Shown piece by piece: positions 8,657 through 18,118 of a DNA stretch of 64,000 bases. The position numbers and the translations under genes were made by a program. Below the pieces are notes generated by a model. That model did no database searches. It saw nothing but the letters and a program-made list of their open reading frames with translations, and was not told the origin of the DNA. The first letter of the stretch is position 1, and every line of letters starts with the position of its first letter. Location: the NCBI GenBank assembly GCA_026874595.1, contig JAPPUL010000079.1, forward strand, positions 735,001 to 799,000, given 5' to 3'. This DNA comes from Sipunculus nudus. Lineage: Eukaryota; Annelida; Sipuncula; Golfingiida; Sipunculidae.

Positions 8657-9553
8657 ATGTATCAAATGGATAAGACTTTTTTCTATAAAAGCAATATGTG
8701 GAACGCTCTGAAACTATTAATATCTTTGCTAACACTTCTTATAACCTTTGTTTTTTGTGATAATCAGAAAACAGTTGAAGTTGAAGCAACATTAAAAAAA
8801 CCTGCTGCTTTGGAAGTTGATGATCCTTCGTTTGATAGAAAAACAGGGGAGTTTATTGCTGATAAGCATACTTTGGCTTTATGGCATTTTGATGAGGGAC
8901 GTGAAGAATTCTTTTTTGACGAAACAAAATATGAGCATGATGGTGTTACAATTCGTCCATCTTGGTCTAGCAGCGGTATTGTTGGGACGGCATTTGAATC
9001 TTTTGCCAATAGTAAGACTGATGTTGAGGATGAGCGGCTTTTTCTGTCTCCTGAATATGCTGTTACTATAGAAGGATGGTTTTATATACACATATTTCAA
9101 AACTCACGCTTGCCTGCACTCGTTGGAAAGCTTACAAACGAAAAAGGAAATGGACTCCCAAATTATTTACTATGGCTTGTAAATGCACAACATGACAGGT
9201 TCCCTAACTTGAATCTTGTATTTAGTATAACCCCTCAGGATACTAGCAAATCTGAGGAGTTGGACTCTAAGGTATATTGGAAAAAAAATATCGCCGGAGC
9301 ATGGAAATATATTGCAGCTACTTATAATGGCGAGTATATGAAAGTTTATATTGATGGCGAGCTTAAGGCCTCTAAACAGATTAAAAAAGGAACCAAAATG
9401 AAAATAAATAACTTGCCATTACATATAGGCTATGCCCCTCTATATGGTGGGACTGATACTGTTATTGACGAACTTAGAATTTCTGAGGTTGCAAGAAGTG
9501 CTAAAGCCATTAAAACATACTGGGATATTGCTTCTAAAATAGTTAGAAGATAA
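8657..9553 (+). CDS. exported LamG/concanavalin-A-like domain protein, probable lipoprotein
   Basis: A 298-residue protein with an N-terminal hydrophobic segment (about residues 17-34) ending in FVFC, compatible with the loose spirochaete lipobox. Residues 70-295 form a LamG-like jelly roll: LALWHFDEG, VTIEGWFYI, WKYIAATYNGEYMKVYIDGELKAS and VIDELRISEVARS are standard strands of that fold. Such domains bind carbohydrate or act as structural modules on the surface. Starts at 8657, 8666 or 8696 are all possible because no strong ribosome site is visible. It lies 33 bases after the glycosyltransferase and is probably cotranscribed. It converges on recF. Confidence 0.75.
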   Translation: MYQMDKTFFYKSNMWNALKLLISLLTLLITFVFCDNQKTVEVEATLKKPAALEVDDPSFDRKTGEFIADKHTLALWHFDEGREEFFFDETKYEHDGVTIRPSWSSSGIVGTAFESFANSKTDVEDERLFLSPEYAVTIEGWFYIHIFQNSRLPALVGKLTNEKGNGLPNYLLWLVNAQHDRFPNLNLVFSITPQDTSKSEELDSKVYWKKNIAGAWKYIAATYNGEYMKVYIDGELKASKQIKKGTKMKINNLPLHIGYAPLYGGTDTVIDELRISEVARSAKAIKTYWDIASKIVRR

Positions 9554-9609
9554 TTATCATATACTTAATTACTTAATCTATAAACACTTAACCTTTGTAC
9601 TTTTCTTAA

Positions 9610-10743
9610 CTAGGTAAACGGGACTTTAAAAAGTTTTGCGCTATCTTCTATTTTAGAAAAACCATATAATGAGGTCGATGTGAAAAAAACTTGTCTTTGT
9701 CCAAGTAGTTTAAAAAAGTTATTCTTACGCACCTCATCTAAATCCAAAAGTACGTCATCCAAAAGTAATACACTCTCCTCTCCTACTACATCATCTATAT
9801 AATATGTCATAGCAAGTTTTAATGTTAGCACACATGCCCTATTTTGACCCTGTGAACCAAAATCCTTAAAGTTAATCCCATCTGCTTGTATTAAAAAATC
9901 ATCCTTATGAGGACCAAAAAGACTTTGTCCATAAGCTAATTCCCGCTCTTCATTAGTCTCTAAAAGCTTTCTAAAGACATTATTTATCTGCTGCTCATCA
10001 AAACCTATATCTTTTTGACTAATATCCTCTGTCCCTACAGCAATATTTATAAACTTTAAAGAGGAATTATAAACTAAATTAAACTTTGTAAGATTAAATT
10101 CAAGCTGATTATAAAGTTCTTTTATTATAGCATTAATTGGCTTAAAAAAATCATAGCGCATCTTAAAAATTATACTACCTGTCTCGACAAGCTTCTCATT
10201 CCATACATACAAAACTTCTCGGCCAAGTTGACCTTTAATTATCTGCTTTAAGGCGTTATTCCTTTGTTTTAATATGTTATTATAAGTTCTAAGCTCTTGA
10301 AAATACTTTGGAAAGGATAATGATAACGAAGTGTCAAGATAGCGACGACGCATAGATGGTGAGCCTAGTAGTAAATTTATATCTTCTTGTAAAAACGATA
10401 CTATCCTTATTTTACCAACCATATCAGAAAAACGCTTTAGTACAAGACCATTATATTTTATCTGTTTCTTTCCATCGTAAAAACCCACTGATACATTATG
10501 TTCATTCTCCTGGCCATCGCTTAGTCTTGCAGATATAAAATAACCTTCACTTCCCCAGCGCACCAGTTCTTTATCTAATACATTACGAAAAGACTTTGTC
10601 ATCGAGAGTATATAAAGAGATTCAAGTACATTTGTCTTGCCAAGTCCGTTCTCTCCATACAAAATATTACAACTTTTAGAAAAGCTAAGATTTTGTGCTT
10701 CATAATTCCTAAAATTTTCAAGACGAAGTTCTTTAAAATACAT
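9610..10743 (-). CDS. recF: DNA replication/repair protein RecF
   Basis: A 377-residue SMC-like ATPase that helps load RecA at gapped DNA. Walker A is GENGLGKT (residues 30-37). The ABC-type signature region is FGSQGQNRACVLTLKLA. Walker B is LLLDDVLLDLDEVR near residue 330. The N-terminus MYFKELRLENFRNYE is typical. The ATG at 10743 is preferred over the adjacent TTG. There is no clear ribosome site, but TATAAT (10754-10759, minus) lies ten bases upstream, suggesting a very short leader. It is not next to dnaA, dnaN or gyrB. It follows a small membrane-protein gene on the same strand. Confidence 0.93.
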   Translation of the reverse strand: MYFKELRLENFRNYEAQNLSFSKSCNILYGENGLGKTNVLESLYILSMTKSFRNVLDKELVRWGSEGYFISARLSDGQENEHNVSVGFYDGKKQIKYNGLVLKRFSDMVGKIRIVSFLQEDINLLLGSPSMRRRYLDTSLSLSFPKYFQELRTYNNILKQRNNALKQIIKGQLGREVLYVWNEKLVETGSIIFKMRYDFFKPINAIIKELYNQLEFNLTKFNLVYNSSLKFINIAVGTEDISQKDIGFDEQQINNVFRKLLETNEERELAYGQSLFGPHKDDFLIQADGINFKDFGSQGQNRACVLTLKLAMTYYIDDVVGEESVLLLDDVLLDLDEVRKNNFFKLLGQRQVFFTSTSLYGFSKIEDSAKLFKVPFT

Positions 10744-10777
10744 CAATATTCAGATTATAAGGCTATTTATTTGCAGT

Positions 10778-10996
10778 CTAGCTCCCCTTTTTACTACTTA
10801 TATAACGATAGATTATCGCTATTATTAAAAGAACGCTTACAAACGATAATGAAGAACTCCATCTGGAGAACCACAGAAATTGTTCACTCTCCGTAAGCCC
10901 TTTGGGCATTATATATATTAAAAACTGATTTATAACTACTATTGCCAGAAGGCTAAGTCCTATTACTATTGCGTACAGATATAATTTCTTTTTCAT
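10778..10996 (-). CDS. small membrane protein, two transmembrane segments
   Basis: A 72-residue protein with two hydrophobic helices (about 6-29 and 47-66), a short acidic loop with WFSRWSSS, and a lysine-rich C-terminal tail. No known family is recognised. It lies 34 bases upstream of recF on the same strand. Its own ribosome site is weak. Confidence 0.55.
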   Translation of the reverse strand: MKKKLYLYAIVIGLSLLAIVVINQFLIYIMPKGLTESEQFLWFSRWSSSLSFVSVLLIIAIIYRYISSKKGS

Positions 10997-11215
10997 AAAA
11001 ATATATCATAAATATAAGTTTTAAATTATAAGTTTTAACTAGATAATTATTTATTAAAGTTCTATTGCAAAAAATGCATTGCCTCATTATACATTCAAAA
11101 GTATCTTATTTATGATATGTTGCCAGCTACTTTATTCTTTTTTTATTTAATATATAATAATTACACATAACTAAAGATATAGTTTAATAGCCCTTTTTAA
11201 TAATGAGTACTTAAT

Positions 11216-13624
11216 ATGCCTAAAAACGATAACTCTAAAAATGATAATCCTGAATCTAATATTGAATCTGATAATAACTTACTTATCTCTATTGATAAAG
11301 TAATTCCAAGCCACCTTTTTATTATCCCTATCTTTGATAACCCTATATTCCCAGGTATAATGACTCCTATTTTAATCTCTGAACCACGCCTTATTGATGC
11401 TATTAATAATTTAGAGCAAAGTATGGACTTTGTAGGTCTGCTTCTCGTTAAAGATGAGGCTTCGAAGGAAATAAACCCTGAGCACCTTTATACTGTCGGC
11501 ACTGTTGTCAAAATAGCTAAAAAAATAAACCTCCCAAATGGCGGTGTTAATATCCTTGTTAACAGCTTAAAACGGTTTAGGGTAAAGAAATTTACTTCAA
11601 AAGACCCTTTTAGACTTATGGCTTTTGTTGAATATCCAGAACCTAGTAAGGAAACCGAAACTAAAGAAGAGATTAAAGCGTATACTCGCTCTATCCTTTC
11701 TCAGTTAAGACTTTTATCCGAAAATAATCCTCTCTTACTTGAACAATTAAAACTAACACTTGCTAATGTGGATGAGCCTTCTAATATAGGCGACTTTGCT
11801 ATTACCGCTATTAAACTAAAGAGAACTGAATATCAAGAAATTCTTGAGGAGCTTGATGTTAAAAAACGTCTTAACAAAGTATTGCGTTATCTTGACAAGG
11901 AAGTTAAACTACTTGAGCTTCAGATTAACATTCAAAAGCAAATTAATACGGTAATCGACAAAAAACAACGGGAGTTTTTCCTAAAAGAACAATTAAAAGC
12001 AATAAAACAAGAATTAGGCATTGATGAAAGCCCGCAAAACGTTGAGCTTAAATCTATACAAAAACGTATTAAAAAACTAAAATTTAATGACGAAATAAAA
12101 GAAGCTCTAAACAAAGAAATTGAAAAGTTTAAAGCTATAGACCCTCATTCAGCAGAATATACTATAACCAAGAATTATATAGACACAATCTTAGCCCTAC
12201 CTTGGGGCATTTATACTAAAGATTATAACAACCTAAAACAAGCTCAGAATATTCTAAATCAGGACCACTTCGGATTGGAAGACGTTAAAGACCGTATACT
12301 TGAATTCCTTGCTGTTAGAAAGCTAAAAGGTGATACTGTCGGCGGCTCAATTATATGTTTACTTGGACCTCCAGGCGTTGGGAAAACTTCTCTTGGAAAG
12401 TCTATTGCTTTTGCTCTTAAAAGAAAGTTTTATCGCTTTTCTCTTGGGGGGATGAGAGATGAGGCTGAAATAAAGGGACACAGGCGTACGTATATAGGCG
12501 CTATGCCGGGTAAAATACTTCAGGGCTTAAAATATGTAAAATCATCAAATCCTGTTTTTATGTTAGATGAGATTGATAAGTTAAGTTATAGCTTCCAAGC
12601 AGACCCTGCAAGCGCTTTGCTTGAGGTCCTTGACCCTGAACAAAATAAAGAGTTTTTAGATTATTATATAGACTTGCCATATGATCTCTCCTCAATTCTA
12701 TTTATAACAACGGCAAACACTATAGACACAATCCCTAAACCTTTAATAGATAGAATGGAAATAATACGTCTTGCTGGCTACATCGAAGAAGAAAAATACG
12801 AGATCGCTAAAAGATATTTATTACCACGACAACTTGAAAAACACGGCCTTAATAAAAATCAAGTAAAACTAACTAAAAGTGCTTACATCTATATTATAAA
12901 CTCTTATGCTCGGGATGCCGGTGTTAGAAACTTAGATAGAGCACTTGAGAAGATATGTCGGAAAATTGCATCCCTAATAGCACGTGAGAAGCAGTATGAC
13001 AAACAAATATCTAAAGCCCTTGTAAAGAAATATCTTGGGAATGCTTTATACAGTGAAGAAGTTTTTTTCAAAAATAAAACTATTGGTGTTGCCACAGGGC
13101 TTGCCTGGACTCCTTCAGGCGGAAGCGTTATATTTGTTGAAACGATTAAGACTCAAAAAGAAAATTCAAAACCATTTACACTAACTGGGCAACTTGGGAA
13201 TGTGATGACCGAAAGTGCATCCATTGCATACAGCCACGTTAGCAAGATTATAACAAATTATGAGGCTCATAAGAACTTCTTCAAAAACTCATCCATACAC
13301 ATACATGTCCCAGAAGGTGCAACTCCCAAGGATGGGCCCTCTGCTGGCATTACCATCGCATGTAGTATTTTATCTTTAGTCTTTAATAAACCTACTAAAC
13401 CTAAAATCGGTATGACGGGTGAATTAACTTTAACTGGATATGTTTTGCCTATCGGCGGCCTAAAAGAAAAGATTATTGCTGCTAAGAGAAATAAATTAAA
13501 AGAAGTTATTTGTCCAAAAGACAATATTAAAGACCTTAAGCAGATTAGCTCCTCTGTTAAAGATGGCCTTAGCTTCCATCTTGTTGAAACTTTAGATGAG
13601 GTTATTAAATTAATATTTGATTAA
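11216..13624 (+). CDS. lon: ATP-dependent protease Lon
   Basis: An 802-residue cytosolic serine protease that degrades misfolded and regulatory proteins. The N-terminal LON domain (about 25-220) begins LFIIPIFDNPIFPG. A coiled-coil region follows, then the AAA+ domain with Walker A GPPGVGKT (384-391) and Walker B FMLDEIDK. The C-terminal protease domain has the PKDGPSAG motif with Ser709 and Lys752 forming the catalytic dyad. Length and architecture are normal for LonA. It is alone on the plus strand. A TATAAT box at 11153-11158 is a possible -10 but lacks a good -35, and no heat-shock element is visible. Confidence 0.97.
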   Translation: MPKNDNSKNDNPESNIESDNNLLISIDKVIPSHLFIIPIFDNPIFPGIMTPILISEPRLIDAINNLEQSMDFVGLLLVKDEASKEINPEHLYTVGTVVKIAKKINLPNGGVNILVNSLKRFRVKKFTSKDPFRLMAFVEYPEPSKETETKEEIKAYTRSILSQLRLLSENNPLLLEQLKLTLANVDEPSNIGDFAITAIKLKRTEYQEILEELDVKKRLNKVLRYLDKEVKLLELQINIQKQINTVIDKKQREFFLKEQLKAIKQELGIDESPQNVELKSIQKRIKKLKFNDEIKEALNKEIEKFKAIDPHSAEYTITKNYIDTILALPWGIYTKDYNNLKQAQNILNQDHFGLEDVKDRILEFLAVRKLKGDTVGGSIICLLGPPGVGKTSLGKSIAFALKRKFYRFSLGGMRDEAEIKGHRRTYIGAMPGKILQGLKYVKSSNPVFMLDEIDKLSYSFQADPASALLEVLDPEQNKEFLDYYIDLPYDLSSILFITTANTIDTIPKPLIDRMEIIRLAGYIEEEKYEIAKRYLLPRQLEKHGLNKNQVKLTKSAYIYIINSYARDAGVRNLDRALEKICRKIASLIAREKQYDKQISKALVKKYLGNALYSEEVFFKNKTIGVATGLAWTPSGGSVIFVETIKTQKENSKPFTLTGQLGNVMTESASIAYSHVSKIITNYEAHKNFFKNSSIHIHVPEGATPKDGPSAGITIACSILSLVFNKPTKPKIGMTGELTLTGYVLPIGGLKEKIIAAKRNKLKEVICPKDNIKDLKQISSSVKDGLSFHLVETLDEVIKLIFD

Positions 13625-13627
13625 TAC

Positions 13628-13789
13628 CTATATATCAAATGTATTTACTCCCTTATCCACAAACTCTTTAAACGACAGGGGAACTAATACTTTCGCATCC
13701 ATTGTACTCCTTATATAGCTAACAAATAGTACGTTTAAGATAAATAAGGATATTGATATCACCATTAATAACATAGTTTTACTGCTCAT
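13628..13789 (-). CDS. small single-pass membrane protein, 53 residues
   Basis: A short frame with a strong ribosome site, AAGGAG five bases before the ATG. Residues 6-25 are one hydrophobic helix (MLLMVISISLFILNVLFVSY). The 28-residue remainder is charged and ends FVDKGVNTFDI. It converges with lon, which ends three bases away. Upstream lie palindromic repeats (13844-13860 and 13937-14005). No family is recognised. The ribosome site and good membrane topology support a real gene. Confidence 0.55.
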   Translation of the reverse strand: MSSKTMLLMVISISLFILNVLFVSYIRSTMDAKVLVPLSFKEFVDKGVNTFDI

Positions 13790-13843
13790 AGATACTCCTT
13801 ATACTTTTATAATCCTAAGCCTAACTCGATTATATATGCAAAA

Positions 13844-14005
13844 GAAGTACCAACTACTTCAAAACTATATTATATTTATAGACGACTTCTACAGCAGCTT
13901 TTAGCCACTTGTTTTTTAAGGTTTGTATCGCTTTTTAAGACATCTTGTGTCTTATTTTAAGACACTGTCTTATTTTAAGGCAATTTTTTAAGACATTAAG
14001 TCTTA
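13844..14005. repeat. cluster of palindromes upstream of the 53-residue ORF
   Basis: The gap between two minus-strand genes holds four inverted repeats. GAAGTA/TACTTC with a 5-base loop is at 13844-13860. AAGACA/TGTCTT is at 13937-13953 and again at 13959-13971 (one-base centre). TAAGAC/GTCTTA is at 13989-14005. The AAGACA half-sites share a preceding TTTTA context, so the array also reads as direct repeats. It could be an operator array for the small membrane protein or a weak terminator for the upstream operon. Confidence 0.5.
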
Positions 14006-14011
14006 TGTTTA

Positions 14012-14257
14012 TTATTCAGCTTTTGAGGATTCATCTTTTGAGGATTCAGCTTCTCCAAAATTCTCTTTCCTTACTATATCTCCACTAACCTCATCAAATG
14101 CATATTTATATGTATCATAGCCCCTTATAACTCCACTCCCAAGTTCAACAAGGTATATCCCTCGACTTGCTAAAGGATTCGTCTTTTGTAGATCATTATT
14201 TATCTCTGACCTTATTATCCCGTGCGATTTTGTTATTAATGTCTTTATCTTATTCAT
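14012..14257 (-). CDS. small conserved-looking protein of unknown function, downstream of ndk
   Basis: An 81-residue soluble protein starting MNKIKTLITKSHGIIRSE. The ATG at 14257 lies just after the ndk stop; its GCGGAG ribosome site overlaps the last ndk codons, indicating translational coupling. A longer frame running back into ndk is rejected for this reason. The middle (GIYLVELGSGVIRGYDTYKY) looks like a small beta structure. The C-terminus is an acidic tail made by a 15-base in-frame duplication (ESSKD/ESSKA, about 14028-14058). No family is recognised. Confidence 0.6.
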   Translation of the reverse strand: MNKIKTLITKSHGIIRSEINNDLQKTNPLASRGIYLVELGSGVIRGYDTYKYAFDEVSGDIVRKENFGEAESSKDESSKAE

Positions 14258-14261
14258 AATA

Positions 14262-14687
14262 TTACTCCGCTTTAAATAATTCAGATTCACTGAAAAAATA
14301 CGATATCTCACGTGCCGCACTGCTTAAAGTGTCAGAACCATGTACCGCATTCTCTCCCTTGTTATTTGCATATAACTTTCTTATTGTCCCCTCTTTTGCT
14401 TCTTTTGGATCTGTTGCTCCCATTAGTTCACGGTTTGACTTAATTGCACTCTCCTTCTCAAGCACTTGGACTACTATAGGCCCTGATATCATAAACTCTA
14501 CAAGCTCTTCAAAAAATGGTCTGTCCTTATGTTCTGCATAAAACACCATAGCTTCTTCTCTGTTCAACAAAAGCTTTTTTTGTCCCAATATTGAAAAACC
14601 ATGCTCTTCATACATTGTTATTATCTTGCCTGTCTTTTTTGAACGTACTGCATCTGGCTTTATTATCGATAATGTCCTCTCAACCAT
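14262..14687 (-). CDS. ndk: nucleoside diphosphate kinase
   Basis: A 141-residue Ndk that transfers the gamma-phosphate of ATP to NDPs through a phosphohistidine. The N-terminus [12 protein letters not shown] and the active-site motif NAVHGSDT with His116 are diagnostic, and length is normal. An AAAGGA ribosome site precedes the ATG. A promoter at 14735-14762 overlaps the 3-prime end of the upstream GH57 gene. The 81-residue gene is translationally coupled behind it. Confidence 0.97.
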   Translation of the reverse strand: MVERTLSIIKPDAVRSKKTGKIITMYEEHGFSILGQKKLLLNREEAMVFYAEHKDRPFFEELVEFMISGPIVVQVLEKESAIKSNRELMGATDPKEAKEGTIRKLYANNKGENAVHGSDTLSSAAREISYFFSESELFKAE

Positions 14688-14734
14688 TATATATCCTTTT
14701 TATACATCTATATATTTTTTAACTTTAGCTCTAT

Positions 14735-14762
14735 AGTATAATATATTCTAATCCTTTTGCAA
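14735..14762 (-). promoter_or_regulatory. candidate promoter for ndk
   Basis: On the minus strand TTGCAA (14762-14757), a 16-base spacer and TATACT (14740-14735). It sits inside the last codons of the GH57 gene, about 48 bases upstream of the ndk ATG. Confidence 0.5.
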
Positions 14763-17294
14763 GCTTATTATATATTCTTCTGCAAAATTCAACCGTTTTC
14801 CAATCCCCTTAAGTAGCTCTTTTAATATCTCTCTATCTTCTCCTGCGCATCCCAAAGCAGAAACCCAGTCTAGCCCTTCTAATACTTCTATATATTTATT
14901 TTGTATTGCCCAGGTATTTAACTTGAGTTTTGACCTTATTCCCAAATCTAAAATATAATATGTCTTCTTTAGTTTACTTATATTTAGTTTGCTTCTATTT
15001 GTATCTAGACCACTTTGTAAAACCTCAGTTAAACCTTTTAATATCTCTCCTTCTAAAAGATTTATCGCTTCTTTGTCTACTGCAATCCTAAACAATTCCA
15101 TCGCCTCAAGTATACTATCTAGCTTCTTTACCAAAATAGCAAAAGTAGATTCTCTATACCCACCTTCTTTCTTTATATGATTATCCTCGATAATCTCCGC
15201 TAGCAATACAGTAAGACGTTTTCTAAGCTCATATCCATAAACATCTTTTAAAATATTATCTATTGCAAAACCTCCTCCTATATATAATTCTAATAGTTCC
15301 TTATTACTCTTATAAATTTGCTCATAAGCCTCCTCTACTAATCCTATATCTACTAATCCATCAAATACATCTACATCACCTATTTGTAAAACATTAAGTC
15401 CATACCGCCTACACCCAAATTCTTCCCTTAATAGACTCTCTAAGCTCGAATATAACCCCTCCCTCAATAACCTTAGAACCTCCCCCTTTACATATCCAAA
15501 ATCATTACCAGCACATACCCAGCAACTTAAACCCTGCCCGCGCTTTAACACTATATATATATATTCATTCGTCTCTAATGTCTTTTGCCCTTCTACTCCC
15601 ACAAAACCTAGTACTATATGTAGCTTTTCATCATTAAATGAATAGATAGTCTCATAATAATCTTTGTATCTAAGTTTTTGATTATATAATGTAATAGCCA
15701 AGCCCAAAGCACCCTCACCCTCCTTAACCACCCGCAAAAGCCCGTGATAGGCCACAATAGCCTCTTGGCTTACTATGCTCTTTTTTACCTCATTTACATA
15801 TATATCCCTTCCACTCCCATGTTTTGTCACATTGCTTTTTGCCATGTCAAGCAGTTTAAGAAATTCACCCTCAAGACCACTCGCTCCAAACTCTTTCGCA
15901 TACTCTATTACACAACAGGCGTGCTTTAATATTTGCAGTGTCTCTATACCCGATATGTCATCGAAAAACCACCCGCAGCTTGTAAACATTAGTAAACTTT
16001 GTCTTGACATCTCAAGCAGCTTTAGACACTTTACTACCTCCAAATCTGTTAAATCCTTTTTAGATACCCTCTTTATATATTCACCCCCCCCCTCCTTGCC
16101 CAATATAACACCTATATACCCCTTCTGTGCTTCCCATACCTCTTCTACATAACTGCTTAAACTCCTCTCGTATAGCTTGTCTGACTCCCCCTTTAAAAAA
16201 TCTAAACTCTCCCGCAAATGTAATCGCCACTCCTGTGTCCATCCCGCATTATCTGTTATCTTACATCCACAATCAGATTGCCACCTCCCTATCCCATGAA
16301 AACAACTCCAGGACGTATTCTCATATAAAAATACTTCATACTCAGGCGGATGCTTTCTAAGATAATTTCCATAATTTGTTAGCTCAACTCCATGACGCTC
16401 TTTAAGATCCATTAACGCAAAGCTTAAACACATCTGCCCAAATTCAAAATGATGCCCATATGTCTCGCCATCTGTTGCAACGTTTAAAAGCTGCGGATGC
16501 TCTCGCTCATTAGAATACCCTTCAAGTAACCGCTTGGAAAGCTTTGAGCCGTCCTTAAGCAGTCCATCAAAGGCTATGCTTTTTGATATCCTTCCATCAT
16601 AAAAAAAGATGTCTATATGCTTATCTGTAACTCCTCCTTCCCTATCCAATATCTTATACCGATACGCCCTCGAAGGATCTATAACTCCTCCCTCAACCGA
16701 TATCCATTCCCCCTCCCCTTCTTTAGACCCAGCTTTATTAAGACCTCTAAATGCCTTTGCCTGATAAGGGGATAGTATTACATATTTTATATCATAATCC
16801 GCCAATACTAAAAGACTTTCATTATCTACTGCCGTCTCGGGTAACCACATGCCCTCAGGATAACGCCCAAAACGATATACAAAATCCTCAATCCCCCATA
16901 AAACCTGCACTACCTTATCTTTTAGCGACGCCAACGGCATTATTATATGATTATAGCATTGCGCTATTGCATTACCATGTCCGTTATAAAGATCCAAACT
17001 TATCTTATCCGCTTCCAATATCTTATTATATGTCTTTATATCCTTATCCGCAAGCCATGAAAGCAATGTGGGACCAAAGTTAAAGCTCATATATAAATAA
17101 TTGTTAATTATCTTTTTAATCTTATTGTCTTTTGTCATTAACCTTGAGTAGGCATTAGGTTTATAACACTGTGCATTTATACGTTCATTCCAATCATGAT
17201 AAGGATGTGCTGAGGGCTGATACTGTATAGAGGAAAGCCATGGGTTTTCCCGCGGCGGCTGATAAAAATGTGAATGTATACAAAGATATTTCAT
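14748..17294 (-). CDS. glycoside hydrolase family 57 protein with DUF3536-like C-terminus
   Basis: An 848-residue cytoplasmic protein of the COG1449 alpha-amylase/branching-enzyme-like class. The GH57 barrel occupies the first 360 residues: IHSHFYQPPRENP at the start, NGHGNAIAQCYNH, MWLPETAVD with the candidate nucleophile Glu, and ATDGETYGHHFEFG with the acid/base Asp. The rest is helical and matches DUF3536-type extensions. It probably acts on storage alpha-glucan, but specificity cannot be assigned. A nine-base homopolymer (plus-strand C at 16084-16092, G in the gene) encodes Gly residues near 401-404 and is in frame in this copy. A six-copy 14-base repeat lies upstream. Confidence 0.85.
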   Translation of the reverse strand: MKYLCIHSHFYQPPRENPWLSSIQYQPSAHPYHDWNERINAQCYKPNAYSRLMTKDNKIKKIINNYLYMSFNFGPTLLSWLADKDIKTYNKILEADKISLDLYNGHGNAIAQCYNHIIMPLASLKDKVVQVLWGIEDFVYRFGRYPEGMWLPETAVDNESLLVLADYDIKYVILSPYQAKAFRGLNKAGSKEGEGEWISVEGGVIDPSRAYRYKILDREGGVTDKHIDIFFYDGRISKSIAFDGLLKDGSKLSKRLLEGYSNEREHPQLLNVATDGETYGHHFEFGQMCLSFALMDLKERHGVELTNYGNYLRKHPPEYEVFLYENTSWSCFHGIGRWQSDCGCKITDNAGWTQEWRLHLRESLDFLKGESDKLYERSLSSYVEEVWEAQKGYIGVILGKEGGGEYIKRVSKKDLTDLEVVKCLKLLEMSRQSLLMFTSCGWFFDDISGIETLQILKHACCVIEYAKEFGASGLEGEFLKLLDMAKSNVTKHGSGRDIYVNEVKKSIVSQEAIVAYHGLLRVVKEGEGALGLAITLYNQKLRYKDYYETIYSFNDEKLHIVLGFVGVEGQKTLETNEYIYIVLKRGQGLSCWVCAGNDFGYVKGEVLRLLREGLYSSLESLLREEFGCRRYGLNVLQIGDVDVFDGLVDIGLVEEAYEQIYKSNKELLELYIGGGFAIDNILKDVYGYELRKRLTVLLAEIIEDNHIKKEGGYRESTFAILVKKLDSILEAMELFRIAVDKEAINLLEGEILKGLTEVLQSGLDTNRSKLNISKLKKTYYILDLGIRSKLKLNTWAIQNKYIEVLEGLDWVSALGCAGEDREILKELLKGIGKRLNFAEEYIISLQKD

Positions 17295-17345
17295 AATAAA
17301 TTAATCTTAAAATGGCTTTAGTGCATAAGCCTATATTAAACGTTT

Positions 17346-17429
17346 TTAGTTTGTAATACTTAGTTTGTAATACTTAGTTTGTAATACTTAGTTTGTAATA
17401 CTTAGTTTGTAATACTTAGTTTGTAATAT
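17346..17429. repeat. 14-bp tandem repeat, six copies
   Basis: The unit ttagtttgtaatac repeats five times perfectly, plus a sixth copy differing in its last base. It fills part of the 291-base divergent spacer between the GH57 gene and ispF. Repeats touch with no spacers, so this is a minisatellite and not a CRISPR array. The rest of the spacer (17430-17585) is AT-rich, and I see no convincing promoter in it. Confidence 0.95.
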
Positions 17430-17585
17430 AAGTTAAACATACGTTTTGCTATAAATAAGCAAATAAATTTATACAAGTCCTCCGAAAACTAAAAAAACTA
17501 TATAGCGATTAAAGAATATCTTAATATACTTATTGGCATACATTTTATATCTTTATTTTAAATGTATTATTTAAGGTAGCGGCTT

Positions 17586-18065
17586 TTGAATGATATAAGA
17601 GTTGGCAATGGTTTTGACGTTCATATTTTAAGGAAAGGAGAAAAGTTTATACTTGGTGGTGTTGAAGTCCCTTATGAAAAAGGGCTTGTAGGACACTCAG
17701 ATGCTGATGTCTTACTACATGCCTTGTCTGATAGCATTCTTGGAACACTCTCGCTTGGAGATATAGGTAAACATTATCCCGACACCGACCCTAAATACAA
17801 AGGAATCTCAAGTATAAAGCTACTTAAACATTCATACGCTCTGGTTCAAAAACGGGGATACAAGATACTTAATGTCGATACAACAATATTATGTGAAAAA
17901 CCAAAGCTTAGTAATTATATTAACGAAATGAAAGATAATATAGCCAAAGCCCTTGAAATTACAAAAGATAGAATAAGCATTAAAGCAACGACAACTGAGC
18001 AGTTAGGCTTTATAGGCAGGGGAGAGGGAATTGGAGTATTTTGCACATGCCTTATAAGAAAATAG
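17586..18065 (+). CDS. ispF: 2-C-methyl-D-erythritol 2,4-cyclodiphosphate synthase
   Basis: A 159-residue enzyme of the MEP isoprenoid pathway that cyclises CDP-ME 2-phosphate. The metal-binding GFDVH motif is at the N-terminus, and GHSDADVLLHALSDSILG follows. KATTTEQLGFIGRGEGIG at the end is diagnostic. The start is TTG, with AAGG about nine bases upstream. Length is normal, so this is not an IspDF fusion. panE follows 53 bases later on the same strand. Confidence 0.96.
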   Translation: MNDIRVGNGFDVHILRKGEKFILGGVEVPYEKGLVGHSDADVLLHALSDSILGTLSLGDIGKHYPDTDPKYKGISSIKLLKHSYALVQKRGYKILNVDTTILCEKPKLSNYINEMKDNIAKALEITKDRISIKATTTEQLGFIGRGEGIGVFCTCLIRK

Positions 18066-18118
18066 TTTATGGGTTTATTTTATAGGAGCTTTTAAAGCAC
18101 AGTTTAAGGATAACGTTT

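Noticed and set aside
9610-10996. Replication origin near recF
   Set aside because: No dnaA, dnaN or gyrB beside recF and no cluster of DnaA boxes seen.
14258-14320. N-terminal extension of the 81-residue gene into ndk
   Set aside because: The ATG at 14257 has a ribosome site in the ndk end; the extension has no good start signal and overlaps ndk codons.
17346-17429. CRISPR array
   Set aside because: The 14-base units touch each other with no spacers, and there are no cas genes in the window.
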